64,000 nucleotides of DNA from Pasteurella multocida subsp. multocida OH4807 (lineage in GTDB: Bacteria > Pseudomonadota > Gammaproteobacteria > Enterobacterales > Pasteurellaceae), in assembly GCA_000973525.1 (NCBI GenBank), contig CP004391.1, positions 186,001 to 250,000 on the forward strand. The letters are read 5' to 3'. The notes beneath the pieces were generated by a model that saw nothing but the letters and a program-made list of their open reading frames with translations, was not told the origin of the DNA and did not search any database. Position numbers and translations under genes: made by a program. Position 1 is the stretch's first letter. Each line of letters starts with the position of its first letter. Positions 17,402 to 26,888 of this stretch are shown here, piece by piece.

Positions 17402-17435
17402 AATTCCCCTTATTTTACGATAAGGGGAATTTTTT
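17402..17435 (+). terminator. asnS terminator
   Basis: AATTCCCCTTA pairs with TAAGGGGAATT, followed by T6. Confidence 0.85.
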
Positions 17436-17442
17436 AGGTCAC

Positions 17443-19797
17443 TTGATGATGAAGCTTTCCCGTAAAACTGGCATTTCTGCTGTGATTCTTACCGCACTTT
17501 TTTGTGCTCTTTGCATTTTGGTGACTCGATTACTCCCTTATCCCTCCTTAAAAGATCATTTTCCTTACTCCACTGCAGTTTATGATGAACAGCACAATCT
17601 TTTGCGTTTAACAACAGCAAAAGATGAAAAATATCGCCTATGGACTCCTATTGAAGAGATTTCCCCAAAACTAATTGATGCCGTTTTATTTCAGGAAGAT
17701 GAATGGTTTTATTGGCACTTAGGAATCAATCCTTATGGCTTAATACGGGGAGCATGGCAAACCTATATCTTAAAAAACTCACCACAAGGTGGTTCAACGA
17801 TCACTATGCAGCTCGCTCGAGTGCTCTGGCATATTGACAGTAGAACATTATCTGGAAAAATTGAGCAAATTTTACGCGCCATTCAGTTGGAAATACGTTA
17901 TTCAAAAAAAGAGATCTTAGAAGCATACTTTAACTTTGCTCCTTATGGACGTAACGTCGAAGGGGCAGGAACTGCTAGCCTTATCTATTTCAATAAACAC
18001 AATACGCAAATTAACTTAGCTGAAGCCATGACATTGGCTATTTTACCTAAAAACCCTAACGGCTATATTCGTCAAAATAATCACCAATTAAATTCTTCCT
18101 TATTTAATACTCGCAATCGCCTTTATCAACGTTGGCTTCTGACCCATCCTGATGACGTAAAATGGCAAACTGATTTTCAACTTAACTATGCGCTACGCCC
18201 TTTAGAAAAACTGCCTTTTTTTGCGCCGCACTTTGTGGATCAGCTATTACAGCAATACCCGACTAAAAACACGCTTATCAGCACATTAAACAGTAAGCAA
18301 CAACGCTTAATTGAACGTATTACCCAACGTTACTTATCACAACAATATCAATTAGGGATTCATAATGCGTCGGTTTTACTTGTGGACAATAATACGATGG
18401 AAATCAAGGCATTAGTCGGGTCAGGCAATTATTTCAATTCTTCACTTTCTGGACAAATTAATGGCACATTGACCAAACGTTCCTATGGCTCAACCCTAAA
18501 ACCGTTTATCTATGCATTAGCTTTTGACCAAGGACTTGCGCATAGCCGAACAATCTTAAAAGATTTACCTACAACATTTGGTGAATATCAACCAGAAAAT
18601 TATGAAGGTAACTTTTTAGGTCCTGTGAGTGTCACTCAAGCTTTATTACAAAGCCGTAATATTCCAGCGATTGAAGTGGCAAGCAAACTTTCTCCTGATT
18701 TATATGACTGGTTAAAACACGCCGATATCACTTTCCCTCAACCTAAATCGCATTACGGACTTTCTTTAGTATTAGGAGGCGCAGAACTAAATGTTCAACA
18801 ACTGGCAAGTTTGTATGCCATGCTTGCTAACCAAGGCAATTGGTCGCCTCTTAAAATGTTGAAAAATGCCACATTACCCGCACCTAAATCACTGCTCAGT
18901 AAAGAAAGTGCGGTCATGATTCACGATATTTTACGGCAAAATAGTCGACCAGATAGACAAAATAAAGCAATTCTCAGCCCTTTACCACTTTACTGGAAAA
19001 CAGGTACGTCAAATGGTTTACGTGATGCATGGACAGCTGGTTATTTTGGTCATTACACATTAATTGTATGGCTTGGTAACTTTAATAATAAAAGCAATCC
19101 GCATTTAATTGGACGTAACCTCGCTGCCCCACTCTTTCTTCAGCTTGCAGATAGTCTAATAGCAAGTGAACCCAACATGCGTGACATTGTCACTGATAAT
19201 GCCAATCTCAAAGAAGTTTTAGTTTGTCAAGCTGATGGTAACTTACCGAATCAATATTGCCCACAACAAGTTAAAACATGGTTTATTCCAGGGACTTCAC
19301 CTATTATGGTGAGCCAACTGCACCAAGCGTTTACTGTCTTAAAAAATACCGATATGCTAGCTTGTCAACCTTATTCCCATGAAAAAACTGAACAAAAAAT
19401 ATATGAAATGTGGTCGAGTGACTTTCAACAACTGTTTGCCCAAGCGGGAATTATGAAAAAATCTCCAATTGTCAACCCTGCCTGCCCTTATGAACAACAA
19501 AATCAAGCACTACAATATTTACATGAAAACAATCCAATCATTCGCTCACCACTTGCCAATCGAGATTACTACATCAATCCACAAGTTGAAAAAGATAGCA
19601 TAACCTTCTCTGCGACTGTTGCTGCCAATGTCAATACATTATTTTGGTTTGTTAATAATACGTTTATTGGCGAAACAAAACCCAATCGGCCTTTGCTTTG
19701 GCATCCTAAAACTGCAGGTAATTACTACGTTTCAGTGATCGATGATCAAGGAAGAGAATCTTCAATGCCTGTTAGAGTTAAACTCAAAACGTTTTAA
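17443..19797 (+). CDS. pbpC: Penicillin-binding protein 1C (bifunctional transglycosylase/transpeptidase)
   Basis: A 784-residue inner-membrane peptidoglycan synthase. After an N-terminal anchor (AVILTALFCALCILVTRLL) comes a GT51 glycosyltransferase domain with catalytic Glu in FQEDEWFYWHLGINP and GGSTITMQLAR. The transpeptidase domain has SYGSTLKP (SxxK), QSRN (SxN) and KTGTSNGLRDAW (KTG). The C-terminal 90 residues are the BiPBP_C beta-domain. In Escherichia coli pbpC follows yfhM; here yfhM is about 27 kb away at 47284. No strong ribosome-binding site is seen before the ATG at 17443; the next ATGs are at 17446 and 17449. Confidence 0.94.
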   Translation: MMMKLSRKTGISAVILTALFCALCILVTRLLPYPSLKDHFPYSTAVYDEQHNLLRLTTAKDEKYRLWTPIEEISPKLIDAVLFQEDEWFYWHLGINPYGLIRGAWQTYILKNSPQGGSTITMQLARVLWHIDSRTLSGKIEQILRAIQLEIRYSKKEILEAYFNFAPYGRNVEGAGTASLIYFNKHNTQINLAEAMTLAILPKNPNGYIRQNNHQLNSSLFNTRNRLYQRWLLTHPDDVKWQTDFQLNYALRPLEKLPFFAPHFVDQLLQQYPTKNTLISTLNSKQQRLIERITQRYLSQQYQLGIHNASVLLVDNNTMEIKALVGSGNYFNSSLSGQINGTLTKRSYGSTLKPFIYALAFDQGLAHSRTILKDLPTTFGEYQPENYEGNFLGPVSVTQALLQSRNIPAIEVASKLSPDLYDWLKHADITFPQPKSHYGLSLVLGGAELNVQQLASLYAMLANQGNWSPLKMLKNATLPAPKSLLSKESAVMIHDILRQNSRPDRQNKAILSPLPLYWKTGTSNGLRDAWTAGYFGHYTLIVWLGNFNNKSNPHLIGRNLAAPLFLQLADSLIASEPNMRDIVTDNANLKEVLVCQADGNLPNQYCPQQVKTWFIPGTSPIMVSQLHQAFTVLKNTDMLACQPYSHEKTEQKIYEMWSSDFQQLFAQAGIMKKSPIVNPACPYEQQNQALQYLHENNPIIRSPLANRDYYINPQVEKDSITFSATVAANVNTLFWFVNNTFIGETKPNRPLLWHPKTAGNYYVSVIDDQGRESSMPVRVKLKTF

Positions 19798-19856
19798 AAA
19801 CTGACCGCTCTTACTCATCAGTAATTGAATTAAAACAAGCGCTTAGCCTGTGTGAC

Positions 19857-21485
19857 TTATTCCTTTTTTAACTTTTGCTGCAATGTTTTAATTTTTTGTA
19901 ATAAATAAGAATTTTCAGATTGTTTTATTAATAAGCTTTCGTCGAGCTTCAATGCCTGTTGGTAATAATAATGTGCTTGTGCCTCATTCTTCTGTAAGCG
20001 AGCAAGATCACCTAACTCCTCATAACTATGGGATAAATCAGCTTGTATTGTCGGATTTTCTGGCGAATTTAAATACAAGGTATAGAGAATCATGAATCCA
20101 GATTGATAATGATAACTTGCATCTAAAAACTCACTTTTAGCCACTTCAATTGCACCTAATTTATAATATAAGATGCCTAAAAAACGCTGAACTTGTTGAT
20201 TTGTTGGACTATCTTCTGCAAGCTGATTAAAAATTTTAAACGCTTGTCGATAATGTTCGGCAGCTTGTTCAAATTTCTTCTGCTGGAAAACAATGTTACC
20301 TAGTTTAGAATAGGCAACACCTAAGTTACGCTTATTTTTACGGTGATTCGGATACTTAGTATCAAGCTTACGAAAAATTAAAAGCGCTTCATGTTGGTAC
20401 ATTAAGGCTTTATCTAATTGTTCTTGTTTTTGATAAATTTTACTGAGTTTTCCATAAGACAATGCCAAATCATGTTGAATTTGTAAATTATCGGGATCTT
20501 GTGTTATCTGTTTTTTATCAATTTCTAACATTTTTTTATAATAAAATAACGCCTCTTTTTGATTATTTTCAGCAAATTTAACATTACCAAGGTTCTTGTA
20601 AACTATCCCAAGATCTTGCAAAGCTCTCTGGTTATTTGGATATTTATCAACCAAATGTTCTACAACGGCGAGTTCTTGTTGATAATAAGAAAATGCCTGA
20701 ATATATTGATGCTGAGTTTCCATCAGGTTACCTAAATTATCATATGAAAGTCCTAACTCTCTTTGAACATAGTAATTATTAGGCTGATACTCATAAAGTG
20801 CTTTATCAATTTTCAACGCATTATTATAGTAAGCCAGAGCTTGTTTAGGTTGATGATTAAGATAACTGACATTACCTAATTTTTTATAGACAACACTTAG
20901 TCCTCGTTGTACATCAAAATTCTTTGGATTGTCATTCAATAACCTTTGTCTTATTTTAAAGGCAACTTGATACTTTTCTTCAGCACTCTTAAAATCTTGT
21001 TGAATTTCAGCGAGATAGCCTAAATTCTCATAGGCCGTACTTAAATCTTGCAAAGCCTCCGTATTATTTGGTGCTTTACACATTAAATGTTGAAATTCTT
21101 CAAATGCACGTTGGTAATAGAAGTTTGCTTTATCAACATTCCCAATTTCTCTAGCATGATTACCTTGATTCGTATAAGCAATTGCAATTTGTCTTAATTC
21201 CTTTGATGACGCATTTTTTTCTAAGTGCAACCTTAACTTTTCAATTTGTTCATAGATCACCGTTTGTTTCGTTGTCGGAACATATTGATCCAATACATCG
21301 CGCACATCAAAGTTAAGAAAACGAATTTCTGTTTCGATTTCTTTTAATAAAGCTTGAGATTTTTCGAGTTCCATTTGATATTTTAATGTCTGTTGTACTG
21401 CTTCTTGCTTCTTTTCAAAAGCAAACAAACCTACCCCAATAGACACAGTTAACAATCCAAAAGAAAATAAAAGGCTTGTTTTTAC
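19857..21485 (-). pseudogene. C-terminal fragment of a TIR-STAND-TPR protein: transmembrane segment plus TPR array
   Basis: This frame is the 3' part of the gene whose 5' part lies at 29669-31729; a Mu-like prophage separates them. It begins in frame right after the duplicated target GCGAG with VKTSLLFSFGLLTVSIGVGL, a transmembrane helix. A coiled coil follows (about residues 30-75), then about eight repeats of about 51 residues, each with a pattern like P-N-x(3)-Q-R-x-L-x(3)-Y-x(2)-L-G-N, as in tetratricopeptide arrays. Without its 5' half it could only be expressed from an internal start such as TTG at 21455 (532 residues). TPR arrays in STAND proteins usually act as the sensor or scaffold end. 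Confidence 0.85.
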
Positions 21486-21489
21486 TCGC
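21485..21489. repeat. Target-site duplication, right copy (Mu-like prophage)
   Basis: CTCGC here matches CTCGC at 29668-29672. Both lie directly outside the phage termini, and one copy restores the interrupted reading frame. Confidence 0.8.
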
Positions 21490-21574
21490 TATTGCACGCC
21501 ACAAAAATTGCGAAAATAAACCACCAGAATTGCGAAAAACAAAATATGTTTAAATTTCGCTTTTTTGGTGGTTC
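21490..21574. promoter_or_regulatory. Right-end MuA-type binding sites
   Basis: Two same-orientation repeats with core AATTGCGAAAA start at about 21506 and 21528, each preceded by a CCAC(C)A-type word. A third, inverted copy with GGTGGTTC lies at 21555-21574. The spacing resembles the clustered R1/R2/R3 sites of Mu. Binding is inferred. Confidence 0.6.
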
Positions 21575-21609
21575 ATATTAACAATTTAAATAGCATTTAA
21601 ACAGCGTTA

Positions 21610-22095
21610 CTACATTTTATTTCCCCCCCCCTTAGTTCGTAATATGACGGCCAGTTGATTTGGGTTAAACCGCCAACCTTCTGTACTATTAAAAATAACG
21701 TTGTAACACCACTCTGAACAGAAGAATTTACTTTTCTTCTCACAAAAACCCAATACTAAGCCAAGTACTCCTCGCCAGTCATATTTAGCACCTTTGGTTT
21801 TCTCAAAATATGCTTTCACTTGTTCTTCTGTGATGCTATCAAGCTGAATTAGATCCCATTTACCATCTTTCACATTAATTCCTTTACAGCGTACTCCTCC
21901 ATCTCTCGGCGAGCTTGTATAGCACTCATATACATCACGATAATCATAACGCTCCCAACATTCTTGTTTGTGAACAACAAGTTCACAGTGAGAATAGATG
22001 CCCTTCGTGAAAAATCGGATAAGATTATCTTGAAAGCGTTCTATTTTTGACGTAGCGTTGCCTTTATATAAAGCTAAATAGATTTTAGCCACCAT
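21610..22095 (-). CDS. Permuted papain-like amidase (YiiX/NlpC-P60-like) phage protein
   Basis: A 161-residue protein with the permuted papain-like order: His first (IYSHCELVVH, about residues 34-43), Cys later (KFFCSEWCYNVI, about residues 123-134). This is typical of YiiX/YaeF-type cysteine hydrolases. Such genes lie near tail fibre genes of Haemophilus Mu-like phages; the substrate is unknown. It overlaps the preceding tail-assembly gene by 11 bp. The last codons contain a run of nine G (21623-21631), so slippage would change the C-terminus. Confidence 0.65.
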   Translation of the reverse strand: MVAKIYLALYKGNATSKIERFQDNLIRFFTKGIYSHCELVVHKQECWERYDYRDVYECYTSSPRDGGVRCKGINVKDGKWDLIQLDSITEEQVKAYFEKTKGAKYDWRGVLGLVLGFCEKKSKFFCSEWCYNVIFNSTEGWRFNPNQLAVILRTKGGGNKM

Positions 22096-22693
22096 AAACC
22101 TCAGTCCAGCCGCTCGAATAATCGTAATCCAATGGGTTTTCGGCTTTCATCATTTCTGCTTTATGATGTAGTGCATTCGCATGATTTTGTTGCTGTGCGT
22201 GCAAAAGAGCCTTCCAAACTAAAATCAGATTTGCTTTGTTAAGCTTGATTTGCGTGTTATCAGCACAAGTCCAGTCGATTTCAATCTCACCAAGTAGATC
22301 AAAAGTTGATTTAACACTATTTAAACTGCGTTCTGCCCGTGCATCAGAATCAAACCATTTGTTAAGCTCTGGCACATAAACACCACCGTTGATTTTTTCA
22401 TCACGTAGTGCGTTAATCTTTTCACGCATTTGTTCTTGCTGAAGTTGTTTAATTTCTGTTTGTTTCTCTGATGAAATAGTCCATTTTTGACCATCACCAT
22501 CCCATTCGTGGTGCTCAGTCGGTTTTTCTTCTACGCAAACGGGATATCCATTCATATTAGCCATGATGATTTCACCCTGACTTTGCTTATTTAATAATTC
22601 ATAATAGTATGATTCATCTATCTCAATCGCATCAGAGGGGATCTGATGATGAATACCTTCGATATAAAACCCATCTTTGTATAAAACTCTCAT
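22085..22693 (-). CDS. Tail fibre assembly-type protein with DUF4376-like domain
   Basis: A 202-residue protein next to the tail fibre gene. It starts MRVLYKDGFYIEGIHHQIPS and has a C-terminal DUF4376-like region (EKINALRDEKINGGVYVPEL, then FDSDARAERSLNSV) used in tail fibre accessory proteins. It likely helps to fold or attach the fibre. Only 9 bp separate it from the fibre gene. Confidence 0.7.
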   Translation of the reverse strand: MRVLYKDGFYIEGIHHQIPSDAIEIDESYYYELLNKQSQGEIIMANMNGYPVCVEEKPTEHHEWDGDGQKWTISSEKQTEIKQLQQEQMREKINALRDEKINGGVYVPELNKWFDSDARAERSLNSVKSTFDLLGEIEIDWTCADNTQIKLNKANLILVWKALLHAQQQNHANALHHKAEMMKAENPLDYDYSSGWTEVYGG

Positions 22694-22702
22694 TCTTAAC
22701 TC

Positions 22703-23647
22703 CTATTCAGGTAAACAAATTGAATGCCAAAAGAACCCTCCACTCTTATCAGTTCCAGTGTAAGAGCATTGCTTCATATAATAAAATCGCCCTTTCTCAT
22801 ATCTTGTTATCTGCAGCCACCAGTCAAATTCAATAGAAACAGAAGAAACGATAGGCATCGCTACAACACTTAAAATTTTAGCCGATATAGGCATATTGAC
22901 TTGATATTCACGTCCCTCACTAGAGCCACCACTGCTAACTTTACCCCATTGTAAAATCAATCCATTGGGTAATTTACACCAACCATTTTCATTAAAGCTC
23001 TGTGTAAAACCTTGATTTATATAAGCTAAAACCCCCTGCTCAAAATCACTAATCTGACTATAAGTATGCGTATGACTTGCATTCGCTTTCCCTGCAATTT
23101 GATTAATGATAGTGTTTCTAAAATTCGCATCTTGCCCCAGTGCGTTGGCTAACTCTTGTAAAGTATCTAGTGCTGCTGGAGCCGAACCCACCAACGCAGC
23201 AATAGCCGCTTTCACAAACGCCGTTGTCGCAATTTGTGTATTATTTGTTGATTGATTTGCGGTTGGTGCCGTTGGCGTCCCCGTTAATGCTGGTGAAATT
23301 AAAGGTGCTTTTGCGCCTAGTGCATTAGATAACCCAGAAATATCACTCATCGCATGATTATGTTGAGTATTTGCTTTTCCGCTTATCGCAGTATTCACCT
23401 TGTTTTGCACAACCTGCTGAATAGCCAATGTCAACTGATTCAAATTAGCCTTGTCAGGATTAATTCCCCCCGCCTTTAACACCCCAAGTAACTCAGCTTG
23501 CACAATATTAAACCAATCTGCACCTGGGTAGCTTGGTGCAACGCCATTACCACCTTCAGTAAACCAACGTGGCTCATTGTGATTAAACTGTTTTGACTTT
23601 ACTTCTGGCATTGTTTGAACGCCAGAATCATTATCTAATGCGTACAT
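22703..23647 (-). CDS. Phage tail fibre protein
   Basis: A 314-residue fibre. The N-terminus resembles Mu gpS-like starts (FNHNEPRWFTEGGNGVAPSY). The middle has collagen/fibre-like repeats (ISGLSNALGAKAPLISPALT, GTPTAPTANQSTNNTQIATT) and AATAFVKAA-type helices. The C-terminal half (NENGWCKLPNGLILQWGKVS) is the gp53-like receptor-binding tip. It would recognise the host surface. Shorter than Mu gpS (about 500 residues), but the two ends look intact. Confidence 0.85.
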   Translation of the reverse strand: MYALDNDSGVQTMPEVKSKQFNHNEPRWFTEGGNGVAPSYPGADWFNIVQAELLGVLKAGGINPDKANLNQLTLAIQQVVQNKVNTAISGKANTQHNHAMSDISGLSNALGAKAPLISPALTGTPTAPTANQSTNNTQIATTAFVKAAIAALVGSAPAALDTLQELANALGQDANFRNTIINQIAGKANASHTHTYSQISDFEQGVLAYINQGFTQSFNENGWCKLPNGLILQWGKVSSGGSSEGREYQVNMPISAKILSVVAMPIVSSVSIEFDWWLQITRYEKGRFYYMKQCSYTGTDKSGGFFWHSICLPE

Positions 23648-23648
23648 A

Positions 23649-23895
23649 TCATTCCTCTTGGTAGATAAAAATCATTTCTAAATGTGAGTAACAAAAACGC
23701 TTTAAAAAGCATTCAACTTTTGAGCGTTCAAACATCACCAACTCTTGTGTTACATCATCTAAACAGCTTGCACGTCGCATAGCTTTCGATGTGGTATAAA
23801 TAAATACACGCCAGGCGTTTTCCTGTGGGTATAAAGGATAAATACAGTCACGCTCGCAATGATGGGGATAAGTGCACAGATTTAATATTTGCAAG
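23649..23895 (-). pseudogene. C-terminal fragment of Mu gp48/YmfQ-like (DUF2313) tail protein
   Basis: The frame ending at 23649 has the closing motif of YmfQ/gp48 proteins: [20 protein letters not shown] followed by [13 protein letters not shown]. The N-terminal half is absent and the sequence runs directly into the gpN-like frame upstream. It is left over after an internal deletion, and the exact junction near 23890 is uncertain. Confidence 0.55.
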
Positions 23896-25017
23896 CTGTT
23901 CACCACGTGTGCGTAAATCGCTAATCACTGCAAGTCTGAATTGTTCTAATGCTTGATAACTCCGCCAGTTTTCCGCATCTGCATTGTCTAAAATTGCTTG
24001 TTCAAGTTGTGAATCAATTTCACCAATTAATGCTTTAATGTCTGCCTTTGACTCAATTGTTTGCACTTCACTACTCAATGAATCCGTTAATGCTTCGGTC
24101 ACTGATTTTGCATATTCAACCGCAAGTGTTGAAATGATTAAACGTGCACAGCTAAATTGTGCTTTTGTCATTAAGGCTTGGGCAATTTCTTGTTGATGTA
24201 ATCCAGTTGCATTACGTTTTAAAATATCCGTTGCATTGATGTTGTTGCGTTTTGCATTGACGATTGCATCAAACATCGCTTTCGGCATTTCTGTTTTGGA
24301 TTTTGTTGCTTCAGAAATCGTGTTATGAATGACGTTTGTTGTAATCGCACGCTGATTTAATCCTTGTTTCGGGCTAATTCCTTTATATTTTTTGAATTGC
24401 ACAAGCCCTTGTAATTCTTTCCCGAGTAAACTAGGCGCACGGATTAAATTCATCATACGATTTTTCATTGATTCTGCTTTTGTTTTAATATCCCCAACGT
24501 CTGTCACAACTGAATTAATAGATTCAAATGTATTCTCAATAAACTCAACCATAAAATCGACAAGTTGAGTGAATGGGTTATCTACTAATAAATCAACAAA
24601 CTCATTAATCTCTGCGATTTGTTCAGCGAACTCATCTGATAGTGCATTAATAGCATTGGCATATTCGGTTAATGCTGAAAAACGTGTGTTTTTAGCAAGT
24701 TTTGGTGCATTTTCTTGAATATCATCCGCAAAAGTAATATCAAAACGAGTAACGCGTTGGTGTGGCGACGGATTATTTGTAAGGATTTCGGATAACAACC
24801 GTTGTTCAGCTTCTTTAATTGACTCAATCGGCATCGGGGTTTGAGAACCAAATACCAAGCGTGCATCAGCTTTGAATTGCTCAATTTGAGCTTGCGTAAC
24901 ATTCGTAAGTAGGTTAGAGCCTTTGAGTAAACTAAAACCAGCACGTCGATAACCATCTTTATCAGTTTTGTTGAACACAACAACTTGATACAGCGTTTGA
25001 TTTTGAATTTCAGACAT
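23848..25017 (-). pseudogene. Chimera: HI1506-like N-terminus fused to Mu gpN (DNA circularisation) C-terminal part
   Basis: A 389-residue frame. About the first 55 residues (YQVVVFNKTDKDGYRRAGFS, LLKGSNLLTNVTQAQIEQFK) resemble the small Mu-like head-region protein HI1506. From about residue 58 on the sequence looks like the gpN DNA-circularisation/tail protein: NLIRAPSLLGKELQGLVQFK in the middle and [20 protein letters not shown] near the end. Mu places many genes between these two, so a deletion fused them in frame. Frame is lost again at the C-terminus where it meets the gp48 fragment. Confidence 0.55.
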
Positions 25018-25089
25018 CGCATTTTTTCTCCGTTTAAATCTGTTTTAACTGTGATTTAAAGTGCGGTTAAACACACCGCACTTTCTAAA

Positions 25090-26013
25090 TTACAGATAGT
25101 CAGCAACGATAAGCTCTAAACGACCTTTAAACTCGTTATCGACCGAAGCTCCGTCTTCAACACGGAATTCACGCTCTAACAACTTAACTGCTGCTTCTTC
25201 TAACTGCGGAGGTACGACTAAATGCGTTGGTTTAATACCTAAGCGACGACCACCATCACCTTTCACCGCACGCATAGCTTTAATTGCTTTCCAAAGGTTT
25301 TCCGCAGTTAACTTACATTTCCCTGCGTGGGCCATTTGCCAGAAGCCATAACCCACGTTAGCACGGGCATCTACACCATAGGTATAAACGTCTTTAGTAA
25401 AGACTTTTTCCGCACTGTCATCTGTAATTGATGCAGGTGTCGCTGGCTTGCGCTCTTGGAAAATAATTGGTTTAAGCGAGCGAGAGCAGTCAAGTAAATA
25501 CCAAGAATCATCTTCAGTGGTTGAAGTGCTATCATCAGTGATATTGCTCACAGACTGCGGACTTGTACCATCCACATTTGCACCAACAGGGTGGTCTGTA
25601 TCAAAGAAATATTGCTTGTCATAACACGCAGTTTTGAAACCTGCTTTTAATGCACCAAACACCAATTCATCAGGTAGTTCACCTGCCGAACGTCCAAGCT
25701 CTTCAATAAGAGGGCTATAAACACCAACATTGTCATCTTCAATATCGGTGCGTTTGATTTCTACCGCATTAGCAAAACTTTTATTCTCAATAGAGTAGCC
25801 ATGTGACTGGATTGCAGTAATCGCACGATCACCCACCCATTCTTTAAGCCCTGGCATTTGACCGAGCCACGCATAGGTATTGCTTGCCGTAGTCGATTTA
25901 ACGACTGTAGCAATCTTGCTGTATTGACTTGGCGCTTTTGCTAAACCGTCTTTAAAGTTTTTACCAAAGCCCACAAAAAGCGCTTTGACGAGTTCTGGGG
26001 TTACATTTGCCAT
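25090..26013 (-). CDS. Mu gpT-like major head subunit
   Basis: A 307-residue capsid protein, about the usual length. It begins MANVTPELVKALFVGFGKNF and has YSKIATVVKSTTASNTYAWL, GQMPGLKEWVGDRA and HLVVPPQLEEAAVKLLEREF, all characteristic of the Mu gpT family. It looks complete and directly follows the protease/scaffold piece (1-bp overlap), preserving the Mu I-T order. Confidence 0.9.
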   Translation of the reverse strand: MANVTPELVKALFVGFGKNFKDGLAKAPSQYSKIATVVKSTTASNTYAWLGQMPGLKEWVGDRAITAIQSHGYSIENKSFANAVEIKRTDIEDDNVGVYSPLIEELGRSAGELPDELVFGALKAGFKTACYDKQYFFDTDHPVGANVDGTSPQSVSNITDDSTSTTEDDSWYLLDCSRSLKPIIFQERKPATPASITDDSAEKVFTKDVYTYGVDARANVGYGFWQMAHAGKCKLTAENLWKAIKAMRAVKGDGGRRLGIKPTHLVVPPQLEEAAVKLLEREFRVEDGASVDNEFKGRLELIVADYL

Positions 26014-26747
26014 TATTTAGTCTCCAATTCTTTTGCGTAATCTGCTTCAGAAATACCAAGCAATTTCGCAGCCTCTTTATCTGCAGCAGATAACACTGCT
26101 ACGCCTGATTCTTGTTTTTCAACATTTGTGGTTTGGGTTTGTTGTGCTGAAAGCACCGCAATTTGTGGGCGTTGCGACAGCATTGCGGAAAGTGCGGCAA
26201 CACCTTGCTGTTTGCCAAAGCCTTTCAAGTAATCCACTTCCGCTTCTAGCGCACGCCCTTCGTTACGTGCTTTTTCGATAACTTGGTCCACTTCCGTTTC
26301 ATTGGTTTTTGCAGAAAGCACAGCTAACTGTTGCACTGTTGCATCGTAAGTGGCTTTCGGCACATACTTGCTTAAATCAACATCTGTACTTTTCGCACTT
26401 AAGGTTGCCACCTGCTCATCAGCAGTTTTATCTGATTGCAATTTTTCGAGTGTAGATAACGCAGATTGCAGTTGTTCATCAGAAACTTCTGAATTTTCTG
26501 CGACATCTACACCGAGTTTTGCTAACAGTTTTCGCAAAATTTCAGGCATTTGATAGTCCTCTTGTTGTTGAATAGATGCCGAAAGCACCGCTAATCGTTG
26601 CATTCCCGTTACACCTGGGTCATTCGTTAGTGCTAAGTACACTGAATAAGCAAGGATAATTGCCATAAGTAGCGCACCAAAAAATTGAATAAAAGCAGTG
26701 GTTGAAAGGCGACCGTTGTCGTTAGTGATAAGTTCTTTTAATTTCAT
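26013..26747 (-). pseudogene. Chimera: DUF2644 membrane protein N-terminus fused to Mu gpI/Z protease-scaffold C-terminus
   Basis: A 244-residue frame. Residues 1-43 (MKLKELITNDNGRLSTTAFI, then FFGALLMAIILAYSVYLALT) are the start of a DUF2644-type membrane protein found after the endolysin in Haemophilus Mu-like phages. The rest carries repeated LSA-containing segments (QRLAVLSA, QLAVLSAKTN, AALSAMLSQRPQIAVLSAQ), typical of the scaffold portion of the Mu gpI protease; the peptidase domain is missing. This is a second deletion fusion. Without the protease, head maturation would fail. Confidence 0.7.
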
Positions 26748-26750
26748 TAT

Positions 26751-26888
26751 TCATCCTAAAAAATGTTCATAATTAATCACTTGCTCACTATCGAGCCATT
26801 CCCAAACATCAAAGCAAGGGCAGTCTTTAAGCCACTCATTAGGACTTATTGAACCATCACCATTAAGATCAGGTGATAAATCTCGGTG
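26751..26888 (-). pseudogene. C-terminal fragment of a T7-lysozyme-type amidase (endolysin)
   Basis: Out of frame with the transposase ORF, this stretch reads YGHRDLSPDLNGDGSISPNE then WLKDCPCFDVWEW, the C-terminal signature of T7 lysozyme-like N-acetylmuramoyl-L-alanine amidases, with the zinc-site His and Cys. It ends just before the DUF2644-type start, the natural gene order. The first part is lost at the junction with the transposase near 26888. Confidence 0.7.

Noticed and set aside
19857..21455. Stand-alone TPR protein starting with TTG at 21455
   Set aside because: The frame is open upstream to the prophage edge and joins in frame with the TIR-STAND gene after removing the insert, so it is a fragment rather than an independent gene.
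24669..25022. Minus-strand 117-residue ORF
   Set aside because: Shadow frame of the HI1506/gpN chimera with unlikely composition.
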